Of a DNA stretch of 44,844 nucleotides, positions 16,208-24,285 are shown piece by piece; positions within the stretch are counted from its first letter, which is position 1; every line of letters starts with the position of its first letter. The notes under the pieces are model-generated. The model ran no database searches. It was not told the DNA's origin and was given only the letters and a program-made list of their open reading frames with translations. The DNA is from an uncultured Anaerolineaceae bacterium (GTDB lineage: Bacteria > Chloroflexota > Anaerolineae > Promineifilales > Promineifilaceae), in NCBI GenBank assembly GCA_937967805.1, contig CALBTC010000019.1, positions 1 through 44,844 on the forward strand. Direction: 5' to 3'. A program made the position numbers and the translations under genes.

Positions 16208-17179
16208 TTACGGCCGTAGCCAAACCAACCGCAATCGTTGGCCTGCCCACCACAATCCTAACAGCCCTAAACTCATATCGCGCAGGCGAATGAGCAGACT
16301 TAAGCCAATGCCCACGGCTGGATTAAAGCCCATCAGGCTCAACGCCCACACCTGGCTGGCCTCGAGCGTGCCCAACCCGCCCGGCAGCGGCAGCAAATAA
16401 GCCACTCGCGCCGCCGTCAGCAGAGCAATTAGCTGCACCAGCGTCAGCGACACGCCCAGGAATGAAACCATCAGGTAAAACTCAGCGATCATCAATGCCC
16501 AACTGAGGCCAGAAATGCCGATGGCCGCCAGCAGTGCACCGGGATTTTGCCGGCAGAGGCTGTTCATTTGTGCTTCACTGTGGCAAACGGCCGTTGCCAA
16601 TCGATCAAACTTCAACCAGCCCAGTAGCCCAGACACAGGTCGCTTCCCGCGCCAAATGAGCCACAAATAAACCGACGGCGGCAGTAAAAGGAGCAGCAGC
16701 CAGACGGCCGTTCCCTCGCCCAGCGCCGCACCAAACAGCCCCGTTTGCAGCACCAGCATCACGCCAAAAGCCAGAAAGCCAAAATTGAGCAGCAGCTCCA
16801 CCGTTTTATCCAGCGATACGGCCGCAACTGCCGCTGACCGCGGCACGCCATGCTGCCGCTCTACCAGCAGCACCTGCACCGGCTCACCGCCAAAGTGCGG
16901 CCCCGGCGTAAAGTAGCTCACGCCAAACGCCGCCAACCGGTGCCCCAACAGCAGCCCAAATGGCAGTTCATACCCTAAGCCACGGAGCAGCAGCCACCAA
17001 CGGCCGTTTAACGCCAGCAGCACCAATCCATTCAGGATCGCCAGCACGACCAACTGCCCACTTTGCAGTCTGGCGACAACCTGCACCACCGCATCCAGCG
17101 GCACCTGCCGCAGCACCAGCCATAACACAGCCAATGCCAAAAACCAAATGCCTATCTGCCAAAACCACTTTTTACTCAA
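16208..17179 (-). CDS. Flippase-like membrane protein (UPF0104 / LPG synthase TM domain)
   Basis: The 323 residues form about eight membrane helices with the family's closing motif AYLLPLPGGLGTLEASQ near 270. This domain occurs in the flippase half of lysylphosphatidylglycerol synthases and in stand-alone proteins thought to move lipid-linked molecules across the membrane. No synthase domain is attached. The start is a TTG at 17179 with an AGGGTG element five bases upstream. It is 36 bases downstream of the CDP-alcohol phosphatidyltransferase, so the two likely form an operon that makes and moves a lipid. Four octamers lie within. Confidence 0.85.
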   Translation of the reverse strand: MSKKWFWQIGIWFLALAVLWLVLRQVPLDAVVQVVARLQSGQLVVLAILNGLVLLALNGRWWLLLRGLGYELPFGLLLGHRLAAFGVSYFTPGPHFGGEPVQVLLVERQHGVPRSAAVAAVSLDKTVELLLNFGFLAFGVMLVLQTGLFGAALGEGTAVWLLLLLLPPSVYLWLIWRGKRPVSGLLGWLKFDRLATAVCHSEAQMNSLCRQNPGALLAAIGISGLSWALMIAEFYLMVSFLGVSLTLVQLIALLTAARVAYLLPLPGGLGTLEASQVWALSLMGFNPAVGIGLSLLIRLRDMSLGLLGLWWAGQRLRLVWLRP

Positions 17180-17180
17180 C

Positions 17181-17222
17181 CATTCACCCTGTCACCTTGT
17201 CACCCCTTCACCCTGTCACGCT
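17181..17222. repeat. Low-complexity repeat, family K (caccctgtcac)
   Basis: Repeated caccctgtcac / caccttgtcac units fill the gap between the phosphatidyltransferase and the flippase gene. A second stretch of the same units lies at about 22370-22418 before the SpoIIE phosphatase gene. Confidence 0.6.
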
Positions 17223-18397
17223 TCCCCCACCCGCCGCAGCAAAAACCGCTCCTCCGGCTTCCAGCGCGACAGCGGCCCCGTCCCCAACAGCATGAGGCAA
17301 ACGGCCGTTGCCAACCCCACCCCATTGGCCCAATCCAGCCCGCTTGTCACCATGTCAAACCCGATGGGAAAAACCAGCCAGAATGCCGCCAGCCGCCCCA
17401 TCGTGCCCAACAAAACAAGAACACCGCCCAGCAGCAGCAACACCACGGCAACGATGGCCAAAATGCCGGGCAGCGGCAGCCCCCAGCCGGTGAACAAATC
17501 AACCCAGGCCGGCGGCGGCCACAGTTGTGGCATGGCCAAAAAGATGGCCGACACACAGCTGGCCAGCACCAGGCGCAGCACGGGCGGCAGCCACTGGGTG
17601 GTGGCCCGGTACAGCCACTGTTGTACTCGCCGATAGCGTACATCTTGCGGGTCCAATCGGCCCGTCACCAGGAACCAGTCGCGCAAAAAGCCCAGCGCCG
17701 TGGGAATGGCAAAAATGGTGCCGGCGATGGTGGCAAAGGCCGGCGGCACAATGGGCCACAACACGGCGCTCATAAAGCCCATCTGGAACCCGGCAAAAAG
17801 GCGGCGGTGCACGCTGGGCGGCAGGTCATGATTGGACAAGCCGCGCCGCTCCCGCCACCACAGCCCAAAGACAAACAGGTAGCGCGCCAGCCCCAAAATG
17901 AGATACCACCAGGGGAGCTGCCCATACCACACAGCCAGCAGGCTCACGACGAGCATCCCCAGGCCGTCGTATTCCATGTCAAGCCGCTCTCCCAGCCTGG
18001 TGGCGTGGTTGGTAATGCGCGCCAGATAGCCATCCAGGTAGTCGGCCACGTCGGCGGCGGTGTAGAGCAGCATGGGCAGCCAGGCCAGCCATCCGTTGGG
18101 CCAGGGCGAGAACAAAAAGCCGGCCACCATGCTGATAGCCAGCCCGCGCAGCAGCGTCAGCCGGTTGCCCCACCCAAACGTGGACAGCACAGTTTTTTCC
18201 CCCGCCCGCCTGTTTTCGGCCAGATGCCGACCCACCACCCACAGGCAGTAAATGAGCGGCAGCAGCGTCAGGCCCAGCCAGCGATTGGCGTATTCAATTT
18301 GCCACACCTGTCGCAGCCAGAAGTAAAAGAGGGAGACGGCCGTTCCCCACCCCACTACCAGCCCCCACCACCGTCTTCGTAATTTTTCCAATTGCAT
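17216..18397 (-). CDS. CDP-alcohol phosphatidyltransferase family protein
   Basis: The 393-residue membrane protein contains the complete family motif D-x2-DG-x2-AR-x8-G-x3-D-x3-D in DYLDGYLARITNHATRLG followed by ERLDMEYD, near residues 118-143. These enzymes move a phosphatidyl group from CDP-diacylglycerol to an alcohol. At nearly twice the usual 180-220 residues it has extra helices before and after the catalytic domain, as seen in some large uncharacterised members. AAGGA lies just upstream of the ATG. It is paired with the flippase-like gene. The alcohol acceptor is unknown; a product of the facing 9.2-14.7 kb cluster is one possibility. Confidence 0.85.
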   Translation of the reverse strand: MQLEKLRRRWWGLVVGWGTAVSLFYFWLRQVWQIEYANRWLGLTLLPLIYCLWVVGRHLAENRRAGEKTVLSTFGWGNRLTLLRGLAISMVAGFLFSPWPNGWLAWLPMLLYTAADVADYLDGYLARITNHATRLGERLDMEYDGLGMLVVSLLAVWYGQLPWWYLILGLARYLFVFGLWWRERRGLSNHDLPPSVHRRLFAGFQMGFMSAVLWPIVPPAFATIAGTIFAIPTALGFLRDWFLVTGRLDPQDVRYRRVQQWLYRATTQWLPPVLRLVLASCVSAIFLAMPQLWPPPAWVDLFTGWGLPLPGILAIVAVVLLLLGGVLVLLGTMGRLAAFWLVFPIGFDMVTSGLDWANGVGLATAVCLMLLGTGPLSRWKPEERFLLRRVGEA

Positions 18398-18450
18398 TTT
18401 TCCTTACGTTTGTGCTATTCTATAACGCACTGCGGCATAAAAAACTTAAC

Positions 18451-18532
18451 ACGAATAGGCCGAATTTAACGAATAGCACGAATTCTTTTGGCAACATTCG
18501 TTTCATTTGTTTATTCGTCCCATTCGTGATTT
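18451..18532. repeat. Fold-back repeat, family D (cgaat/attcg)
   Basis: Units acgaat, cgaattt and aacgaat on the left face attcgtt, ttattcgt and cattcgtgat on the right. A closer copy lies at 35469-35552. The surrounding 295-base gap between the divergent phosphatidyltransferase and zinc-ribbon genes otherwise holds only a taatctg-type stretch (about 18628-18682). Confidence 0.7.
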
Positions 18533-18692
18533 CTTCTTTATAAACCGACCTGCTGCCGCTATAATCTGCCGCATCATATCAATAATGACCCTATTCATGG
18601 TAACCGTACGCAGCGTTTAAACCTTTAGATTGCAATCTGCGCTAATCTGTAGCGACCTGTGGTCGCCAATCTGCGGATAAATTAATCTTCCC

Positions 18693-19208
18693 ATGACCAG
18701 ACGTATCAAGATCAAGGTTCGCCCCCAACAAACTGTATCTTTTCCCGGCATTTGCGTCCATTGCAGCCAGCCCGCCCCGGAAACGATGACGCTGCGGCAG
18801 CGATACGGCCGTATCACCCGCATCATCGACGTCCCCCTGTGCAGCCGCTGCGCCGGCGAACTTAACCGCCGCTCCGCCGAAGAGGAACGACTGCAAAAGA
18901 TGAGCCGGCTGCTGGCCGGCGTCCTCGGTTTGCTGGGATTGGCCATTGCCCTGCTGCTCACGCCGGCGGCGCTGTCGTTTGGGCTGCGGCTGCTCATTGC
19001 CCTTCTAGTGGCCGGCGCACTGGCCGCCGCCGTGCTGTGGGGCTTCCGCAAACCGATTGCCAACGCTGCCCTGCCGCAAAAACAAGCCATCCGCCAATCC
19101 GTAGCCATCGACGGCTTCTCCTGGCGGGCTACCACCTTTGCCTTTGAAAACGATCTGTTCGCCGACAGGTTCGTGGCGCTCAACGAAGCACGGCTGATGG
19201 AAATTTAA
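18693..19208 (+). CDS. Zinc-ribbon membrane protein, unknown function
   Basis: The 171-residue protein begins with a predicted zinc ribbon of two CxxC pairs (CVHC near 21-24 and CSRC near 50-53). Two adjoining membrane helices follow (about 71-89 and 95-115), then a cytoplasmic tail with SVAIDGFSWRATTFAFEN. I do not recognise a named family. The arrangement resembles small bacterial membrane proteins that carry an N-terminal zinc ribbon. It has its own transcription unit, ending in the hairpin at 19261-19326. One ACGGCCGT octamer is read as YGRI in the ribbon. Confidence 0.6.
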   Translation: MTRRIKIKVRPQQTVSFPGICVHCSQPAPETMTLRQRYGRITRIIDVPLCSRCAGELNRRSAEEERLQKMSRLLAGVLGLLGLAIALLLTPAALSFGLRLLIALLVAGALAAAVLWGFRKPIANAALPQKQAIRQSVAIDGFSWRATTFAFENDLFADRFVALNEARLMEI

Positions 19209-19260
19209 CCCGTAAGGCAAACCGCCTACGGTGTCTGTCGCACAATTAACAAACTCTTTT

Positions 19261-19326
19261 GCCACAGAGAACACAGAGAGATTAGAGAAAAAGCTCTGTG
19301 CCCTCTGTGCCCTCTGTGGCTTTTTA
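19261..19326 (+). terminator. Fold-back repeat, family B, acting as a terminator
   Basis: The left arm gccacagagaacacagag and the right arm ctctgtgccctctgtggc fold into a long stem followed directly by TTTTTAC. It lies 53 bases after the zinc-ribbon gene. A related, longer element is at 41154-41249 and a fragment is at about 8622-8642. Confidence 0.7.
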
Positions 19327-19423
19327 CTCTAAATAAACAAAACGCGGGGCCATTACCCATGAACCGCAGTTAAAACCACTCTGCGCCTCAGCGTCTCTGC
19401 GTTAAAATTAATGGAGGTTTTGC

Positions 19424-20218
19424 ATGAAAGTTGTTGTAAGCATTAAACAAACGCCCAGCACAACGGCCGTACTCGTCGTAGACAACAGCGGCAACGTCAG
19501 CTGGGACGATCCGGGCGGCAAGCCCAACGTCCTCAACCCGTGGGACGAATACACCGTGGAAGAAGGCGTCCGCCTCAAAGAAAATCATGGAGCCAGCGAT
19601 GTCATCGCCCTCACCGTGGGCGACGAAGACAGCAAGGACGCCCTTAAAACCTGCCTGGCAATGGGCTGCACCGAAGCGATCCTCGTGTCTGATCCCGCGC
19701 TGCAAGGATTGGATACGCTGGGCACGGCCCGCACCATCGCCGCCGCCATCCAGAAAGCCGGCGACGTGCAGGTGGCCATCTTCGGCAAGCAGGCCATCGA
19801 CGGCGACACCGGTCAGACCCCCGTCCAGGTGGCCCGCAAGCTGGGCTGGACCCCCCTCACTTTTGTTTCCGAAATCAAAGAGATCGGCGACGGCAAAATC
19901 ACCGTTGAGCGGCTGCTGGACGACGGCAAAGAGACCGTCAGCGCCAGCCTGCCGGTGGTCATCAGCACCGTCAAGGAGATCAACGAACCGCGCTATCCCT
20001 CGCTAATGGGCATCCGCAAGGCCAACCGGGCCGAAATTCCCGTCTGGTCCGCCGCCGACCTAAGCCTGGATGTCGGTGCCGGCGGCAGCCAGGTGGATTG
20101 GTCCAACGTGTACGCCATTCCGCCCCGCGAAGGCAGCGTGGAAATCATCGAAGGCGATTCTGTGGAAGCCCAGGCCAAAATCCTGGCCGACAGACTGTTT
20201 GAGGAGAAGGTAATATGA
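19424..20218 (+). CDS. etfB: Electron transfer flavoprotein, beta subunit
   Basis: The 264-residue protein matches EtfB. It opens MKVVVSIKQTP, has NPWDEYTVEEGVRLKE near 40-55 and AIFGKQAIDGDTGQTPVQVA near 124-143 (nucleotide-binding region), and ends in the usual NEPRYPSLMGIRKAN block. With EtfA it carries electrons from acyl-CoA dehydrogenases or related flavoenzymes to the quinone pool. GGAGG lies seven bases before the ATG. The stop overlaps the etfA start by four bases (ATGA), so translation is coupled. Confidence 0.95.
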   Translation: MKVVVSIKQTPSTTAVLVVDNSGNVSWDDPGGKPNVLNPWDEYTVEEGVRLKENHGASDVIALTVGDEDSKDALKTCLAMGCTEAILVSDPALQGLDTLGTARTIAAAIQKAGDVQVAIFGKQAIDGDTGQTPVQVARKLGWTPLTFVSEIKEIGDGKITVERLLDDGKETVSASLPVVISTVKEINEPRYPSLMGIRKANRAEIPVWSAADLSLDVGAGGSQVDWSNVYAIPPREGSVEIIEGDSVEAQAKILADRLFEEKVI

Positions 20219-21186
20219 GCGGCGTTTGGGTATTTTTAGAAAACAAAGATGGCAAGATTGTCACCGGTTCGCGCGAAGCGATCAGCGCCGCCCGCACCGT
20301 GGCCGACGGCCTGGGGCAGCAGCTTACCGGGCTGGTTTTTGGCGAAAACGTCTCCGGCGTGGCTGACGCTGCGTTTGATTTAGGCGTCGATGCCGTGTTG
20401 GGGGCTGATGACGCCACGCTGGGTCACTTCCGCGTGGAAGCGGTCGGGCCGCTGGTTACCAAGCTGGCACAGGAGCACACGCCCAGCGTCATCATGGCCA
20501 GCGCCTCCAGCCGCGGCCGAGATCTGGCCGCCTGGGTTGCCGCCGATTTGGAAGTGGGCCTGGTCGCCGATGGCGTCAACATCGCCGTGGATGGCGACAC
20601 CGTCAAGGTAACCCGTCCCGTTTACGCCGGCAAGCTGCTGAGCGATGCGTTTGCCACCAGCAGCACGCAGGTGATCACCCTGCGCAGCCGCGCCTTTCCC
20701 CAGGCCGAGTCCACCGGCAAAAGCGGGTCGGCGACATGGGTGGATACGGCCGTAGCCGAAGACGACATCCCCACCAAAGTGGTTGGTTTTGAAGGCAAAG
20801 AAGGCACCGTGAGCCTGACCGACGCCAGCATCATCGTCTCCGGCGGGCGCGGCGTAGGCGGCCCGGAAGGGTTTGCCCCGGTCAAGGAACTGGCGGATAC
20901 GCTGGGGGCGGCAATGGGGGCTTCGCGTGCGGCCGTAGACGCCGGCTGGATTCCGTACGAGCACCAGGTGGGGCAAACGGGCAAAACCGTCAGCCCGGAC
21001 CTGTACATTGCCGCCGGCATCAGCGGGGCGATCCAGCACCAGGCCGGTATGCGCACGTCCAAAATCATCGTCGCCGTCAACAAAGACCCTGACGCGCCCA
21101 TCTTCAAGCTGGCGCAGTACGGCATCGTCGGCGACCTGTTCAAGGTGCTGCCTGCGCTTACGGCCGAGTTTAAGAAACGGCTGTAG
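20215..21186 (+). CDS. etfA: Electron transfer flavoprotein, alpha subunit
   Basis: The 323-residue EtfA partner has the FAD-binding C-terminal half with the motifs IIVSGGRGVGGPEGF, VGQTGKTVSPDLYIAAGISG, AIQHQAGM and VAVNKDPDAPIF. It binds FAD and forms the heterodimer with the etfB product. No acyl-CoA dehydrogenase or ETF-quinone oxidoreductase gene is next to it, so its partners lie elsewhere. The transcript ends at a hairpin 37 bases downstream. A family-H repeat begins right after the stop codon. Confidence 0.95.
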   Translation: MSGVWVFLENKDGKIVTGSREAISAARTVADGLGQQLTGLVFGENVSGVADAAFDLGVDAVLGADDATLGHFRVEAVGPLVTKLAQEHTPSVIMASASSRGRDLAAWVAADLEVGLVADGVNIAVDGDTVKVTRPVYAGKLLSDAFATSSTQVITLRSRAFPQAESTGKSGSATWVDTAVAEDDIPTKVVGFEGKEGTVSLTDASIIVSGGRGVGGPEGFAPVKELADTLGAAMGASRAAVDAGWIPYEHQVGQTGKTVSPDLYIAAGISGAIQHQAGMRTSKIIVAVNKDPDAPIFKLAQYGIVGDLFKVLPALTAEFKKRL

Positions 21187-21222
21187 TCAGTAAGCAGTAT
21201 TCGGCAAGTCAGTAAACAGTGA

Positions 21223-21268
21223 AGCTGGCAGGCTGCGATGAGAAATCGCGGAATCTGCCAGCTCTTTT
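21223..21268 (+). terminator. Terminator of etfBA
   Basis: AGCTGGCAG (21223-21231) pairs with CTGCCAGCT (21255-21263), with a further inner gcgat/atcgc stem. CTTTTGTTT follows. The remaining bases up to 21446 form the leader of the next gene, including a gcggcc/ggccgc hairpin near 21360-21380. Confidence 0.8.
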
Positions 21269-21446
21269 GTTTGCGGATGGTTTGGGAGTTTTTGTGGGGA
21301 ACGGCCGTTGCTACCCAACTTATGCTAAAATGCAAAAATCCAGTAGATAAAATAGGCGGCGCGGCCAGAGGCTAGGCCGCAGCTAGACCAGGCTTCGCGT
21401 TTACCGAAGACCGCACCAGAGCAGGGAGCGAGGAAAATAAACCAAA

Positions 21447-22280
21447 ATGAATGAAGCAACCTTAGTAAAGCGGTATTTCTGGTTAGCAACGGCCGTTCTC
21501 TTGATTTCCCTATTTGGCTACGGTGGCTTTGCGCTTTATCCGCGCCTTGATCTGAACAGCGCAGCAGCCAGCGGCCTCTTGCTGCTGGCAGTGATGGCCG
21601 GAATCGCTTCACTCTTTTCTCCCTGCTCCTTTCCGTTGCTGCTAACGCTTTTGGCGCGGGAAACTTCGGCAAACGGCCGATTGCTGCGCTCTGCCGGGGC
21701 TTTTGCGCTAGGAGCTGCTCTGTTCCTGACACTAATCGGATTGGCTATAGCTGCAGGCACAGGCAACTGGATTGCAAGCGTAACGTTTACCAGCCCCTTA
21801 GGGAGAATATTACGTTTGCTGGTTGGTTTGGCACTAATTGGTTTTGGCACCTTTCAGATTCAAGGAAAGTCGCTCAACGTGGGCTGGTTAAATCGGCTTC
21901 TGCAACCGCTGTGGCGTAAACAGGCCCTGCTGCGTCGCCAACAAACGACCCTAAGCTATGGATTGTATGGCTTTGGTTACATATTGGCTGGCTTCGGCTG
22001 AACCGGACCCATTCTGGTCGGTCTGACCTTGCACTCGCTGACGGTGGGTAGCGAAACGGCTGCTTTCCTGGCCTTTTCTGCTACCGCCGTTACCATTATT
22101 TTTCTGCTGGTTTTCTTGATAATAGTAGTTGGCATGGCTAAGAATAGGTTCCTACAGTCGCTTCGTTCCGGTTCCCAGCAGATTAAGCGGGGCGGGGGTC
22201 TGGTGTTGATTCTTGTCGGTGCCTGGCTGGTGATCCTGGCTATCTGGGCAGAACTGTTTGCCCAATTATTCCCTGATTAG
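21447..22280 (+). CDS. CcdA/DsbD-type thiol membrane protein, candidate selenoprotein (TGA as selenocysteine 185)
   Basis: Two frames in the same phase, 21447-22001 and its continuation to 22280, join across one TGA (21999-22001) to give 277 residues with about six helices, the normal CcdA size. The first redox motif is intact (SLFSPCSFPLLLTLL, Cys60). The TGA falls where the family has its second redox cysteine before GPIL: the joined protein reads AGFG-U-TGPILVGL. CcdA-like proteins pass reducing power across the membrane to cytochrome c maturation or other periplasmic thiol systems. A hairpin with a SECIS-like loop follows. The alternative is a pseudogene or sequence error. I think selenocysteine is the better reading because position, downstream coding and hairpin agree. 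The ribosome binding site is weak. Confidence 0.75.
22002..22028 (+). promoter_or_regulatory. Candidate bacterial SECIS element
   Basis: After the TGA, GGTC (22016-22019) pairs with GACC (22025-22028) around the loop GGTCT (22020-22024). The GGT CTG codons are the 7th and 8th after TGA, as I recall for E. coli fdhF, whose SECIS loop also presents GGUCU to SelB. A lower stem ACCCA (22007-22011) with TGGGT (22045-22049) could extend it. An alternative hairpin, GACC (22006-22009) with GGTC, would compete. Confidence 0.6.
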
Positions 22281-22428
22281 CTGCAACGACATCTCTACTC
22301 CAGTGCGGTCTTCTTGGCGACTGTGGTCGGCTTTTAGCAGCGTCACTTTTTTTGCCTGGTTCGGCCGTTCACCCCTTCACCAACGTTCGCAGAACGCCTC
22401 ACCCCCTCACCCTGTCAAGAAACGGCCG

Positions 22429-22456
22429 TTGCCCATCCCAAAAACTCCTCTATCAT
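22429..22456 (+). promoter_or_regulatory. Promoter of the SpoIIE phosphatase gene (leaderless)
   Basis: TTGCCC (22429-22434), 16 bases, then TATCAT (22451-22456). The start codon GTG is only six bases further, so the transcript would begin at or next to it. The TT of the -35 box is the end of an ACGGCCGTT octamer. Confidence 0.55.
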
Positions 22457-22462
22457 TCTATT

Positions 22463-23941
22463 GTGTTAAATGCGTGGTTGACCCAAGAAACAAAACGAAC
22501 CGTCTGGCTGTTTCTGCTCCTGCTGCTGCCCGCTGCCGTGGTGCTGGTCTGGCTGGTCGTCGTTCAGCCTGCCGCTGGCTGGTGGTGGCTGCTGCTGGTT
22601 CTGGCACTGGGCGGCCTGGGTGCCGCGCTGTGGCTGGCCTATTGGCTGCATGAAAACGCCGCGCGCACCCGGCGTGTGGCCACGGACCGGTACCGGCTGG
22701 AGCTGCTGGCCCAGGCGATGCTGCGTGAACCCGTGGAAAATGGTGATCTGCCCGCGCTGCTCAGCCGCCATGTGCTGCCCCTTTTCCCCGACGGCTGGGT
22801 CGAAATTCGCTTGCTGCCGGACACCGTTCTTTTTGCCCAGGGCGAGGGCTGGATACCGCTGGCCAATGAGCAGTGGGTCACGCTGCTGGCTGGCAAGGAC
22901 GCACCTTTCATTGTGCCGGGCTTGCCGGAAGCAGTAGAATTTGGCTTTGGCCGTGAGGCGATAATCATCCCCATTCAGGAAAATGAGGCAGGGAACGTTG
23001 GCGGCATTTACCTCATGCGTCCGGCAAACAAAGACGTGCGTGAATGGGAAACCAGCGGCAGATCTTTAGCCGCTTTGCTTGCCGCTCATTTACTGCGCGA
23101 GCGGCAGTTTGATGCGGCGCTGGCCGCGCAAGCCGAGGCGTATGAAAAAGAAATTTACGAACAGGCTTACCAGGCAGAAGTGAAAACGATGCTGCTGGAA
23201 TACGAAAAAGTGTCCCAGGAAATTGCTACGGCCAGGAAAGTGCAAGGTACGTTTTTGCCACCGGAGGTACCGCAGCTTTCCGGCTGGCAGATTGCCGTCA
23301 CCCTGGAACCGGCGCGAGAAATGTCTGGTGATTTTTATGACTTCATTGCGTTGCCCAACGGCCGTATCGGTCTGGTCATTGCCGATGTGGCCGACAAAGG
23401 GATGGGCTCGGCGCTGTACATGGCGCTCAGCCGCACGCTCATTCGCACCTTCGCCCCCGATTTTGACACCGCGCCGGAACAGGTGCTGCGTAAAGCCAAC
23501 CAGCGGGTGCTTTCAGAAACCAGCAGCGATCTGTTTGTGACGGTATTCCAAGCCCTTTTAGACCAGGAATCCGGCCTGTTAACCTACTGCAACGCGGGCC
23601 ATAATCCACCCTTTTTGTACTCGGCCAACGGCGATGGGATGAAAACGCTCAGCCGCACGGCGATCCCCATTGGCGTTTTGGACGACGTTTCCTGGGAGCA
23701 AAGCACCGTCAACATGCAGCCCGGCGACTTGCTGCTGATGTACACCGACGGCGTGACGGAAGCGGAGGATGAGTTTGAAGAGTTTTTTGGTGAGGAGCGG
23801 CTTCAGGCGGTCACAACTGCCAATTTGGGGCGGTCGGTGGATATTATTGAGGACAAGGTGGTTACGGCCGTTCTCGACTTCGTCGGCGACGCCCCCCAAT
23901 TTGACGACATCACCCTGATGCTTCTGGCACGCGAGAGCTGA
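22463..23941 (+). CDS. SpoIIE/RsbU-type protein phosphatase with membrane anchor
   Basis: The 492-residue protein has two membrane helices (about 14-33 and 38-58), a GAF-like middle region, a coiled-coil linker (about 215-260) and a C-terminal PP2C-type SpoIIE domain. The domain shows MSGDFYDFIALPNGRIG with metal-binding aspartates, IADVADKGMGSALYMA, CNAGHNPPF, MYTDGVTEAEDEF and FDDITLMLL. Such enzymes dephosphorylate anti-sigma-factor antagonists in partner-switching pathways. I choose the GTG at 22463, placed six bases after a -10 box; a longer frame from 22352 runs through repeat sequence. No anti-sigma or antagonist gene is adjacent. Confidence 0.85.
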   Translation: MLNAWLTQETKRTVWLFLLLLLPAAVVLVWLVVVQPAAGWWWLLLVLALGGLGAALWLAYWLHENAARTRRVATDRYRLELLAQAMLREPVENGDLPALLSRHVLPLFPDGWVEIRLLPDTVLFAQGEGWIPLANEQWVTLLAGKDAPFIVPGLPEAVEFGFGREAIIIPIQENEAGNVGGIYLMRPANKDVREWETSGRSLAALLAAHLLRERQFDAALAAQAEAYEKEIYEQAYQAEVKTMLLEYEKVSQEIATARKVQGTFLPPEVPQLSGWQIAVTLEPAREMSGDFYDFIALPNGRIGLVIADVADKGMGSALYMALSRTLIRTFAPDFDTAPEQVLRKANQRVLSETSSDLFVTVFQALLDQESGLLTYCNAGHNPPFLYSANGDGMKTLSRTAIPIGVLDDVSWEQSTVNMQPGDLLLMYTDGVTEAEDEFEEFFGEERLQAVTTANLGRSVDIIEDKVVTAVLDFVGDAPQFDDITLMLLARES

Positions 23942-24072
23942 CAAAAGCACCAGGCTCTCAGCTGAAGCGGCAAGCGCACTCCTTTCTGATTACCAAACAG
24001 ACAAGGAATTAACCGCCTTTACGGCTTTAGACGGGGAAGATTTTCATGCGTAAAGTACAAAGCTACCCGATG

Positions 24073-24285
24073 CTACACAATTTCCCCAAATTCTTTGCGG
24101 CTAATTCCCAACTCTCGAATAATCGCTCTCACCGTCCCCGGCGCTAAATCCTTTCCTCCCCAATCTGGTACCGAGGCAATCTGATTCGTCTCGGGATTTA
24201 ACCAAATACGATGGCTCCCTTTTCCCTGTCGTAATTCTTGGCAGCCTAACTTTTTTAGCCGTTTGGCAACTTCACGGTAGCGCAT
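24073..24285 (-). CDS. hicA: HicA family toxin (mRNA interferase)
   Basis: This 70-residue HicA domain is a small double-stranded-RNA-binding-like fold that cleaves mRNA. The catalytic histidine is His25 in QGKGSHRIW, and the family end VRAIIRELGISRKEF is present. It starts one base inside the hicB stop (TGATG), so the pair is translationally coupled, with the antitoxin gene first. The 131 bases between it and the convergent SpoIIE phosphatase hold nothing I recognise. Confidence 0.88.
   Translation of the reverse strand: MRYREVAKRLKKLGCQELRQGKGSHRIWLNPETNQIASVPDWGGKDLAPGTVRAIIRELGISRKEFGEIV

Noticed and set aside
18451..18532. CRISPR-like array from repeated cgaat units
   Set aside because: The units are five to eight bases with no regular spacers, and they form a fold-back; no cas gene is near.
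21447..22280. Two separate short genes or a plain pseudogene at the CcdA locus
   Set aside because: The two parts are in one phase, the break is a single TGA at the family's redox cysteine, and a SECIS-like hairpin follows. A random nonsense mutation would not be expected there. It remains the fallback explanation.
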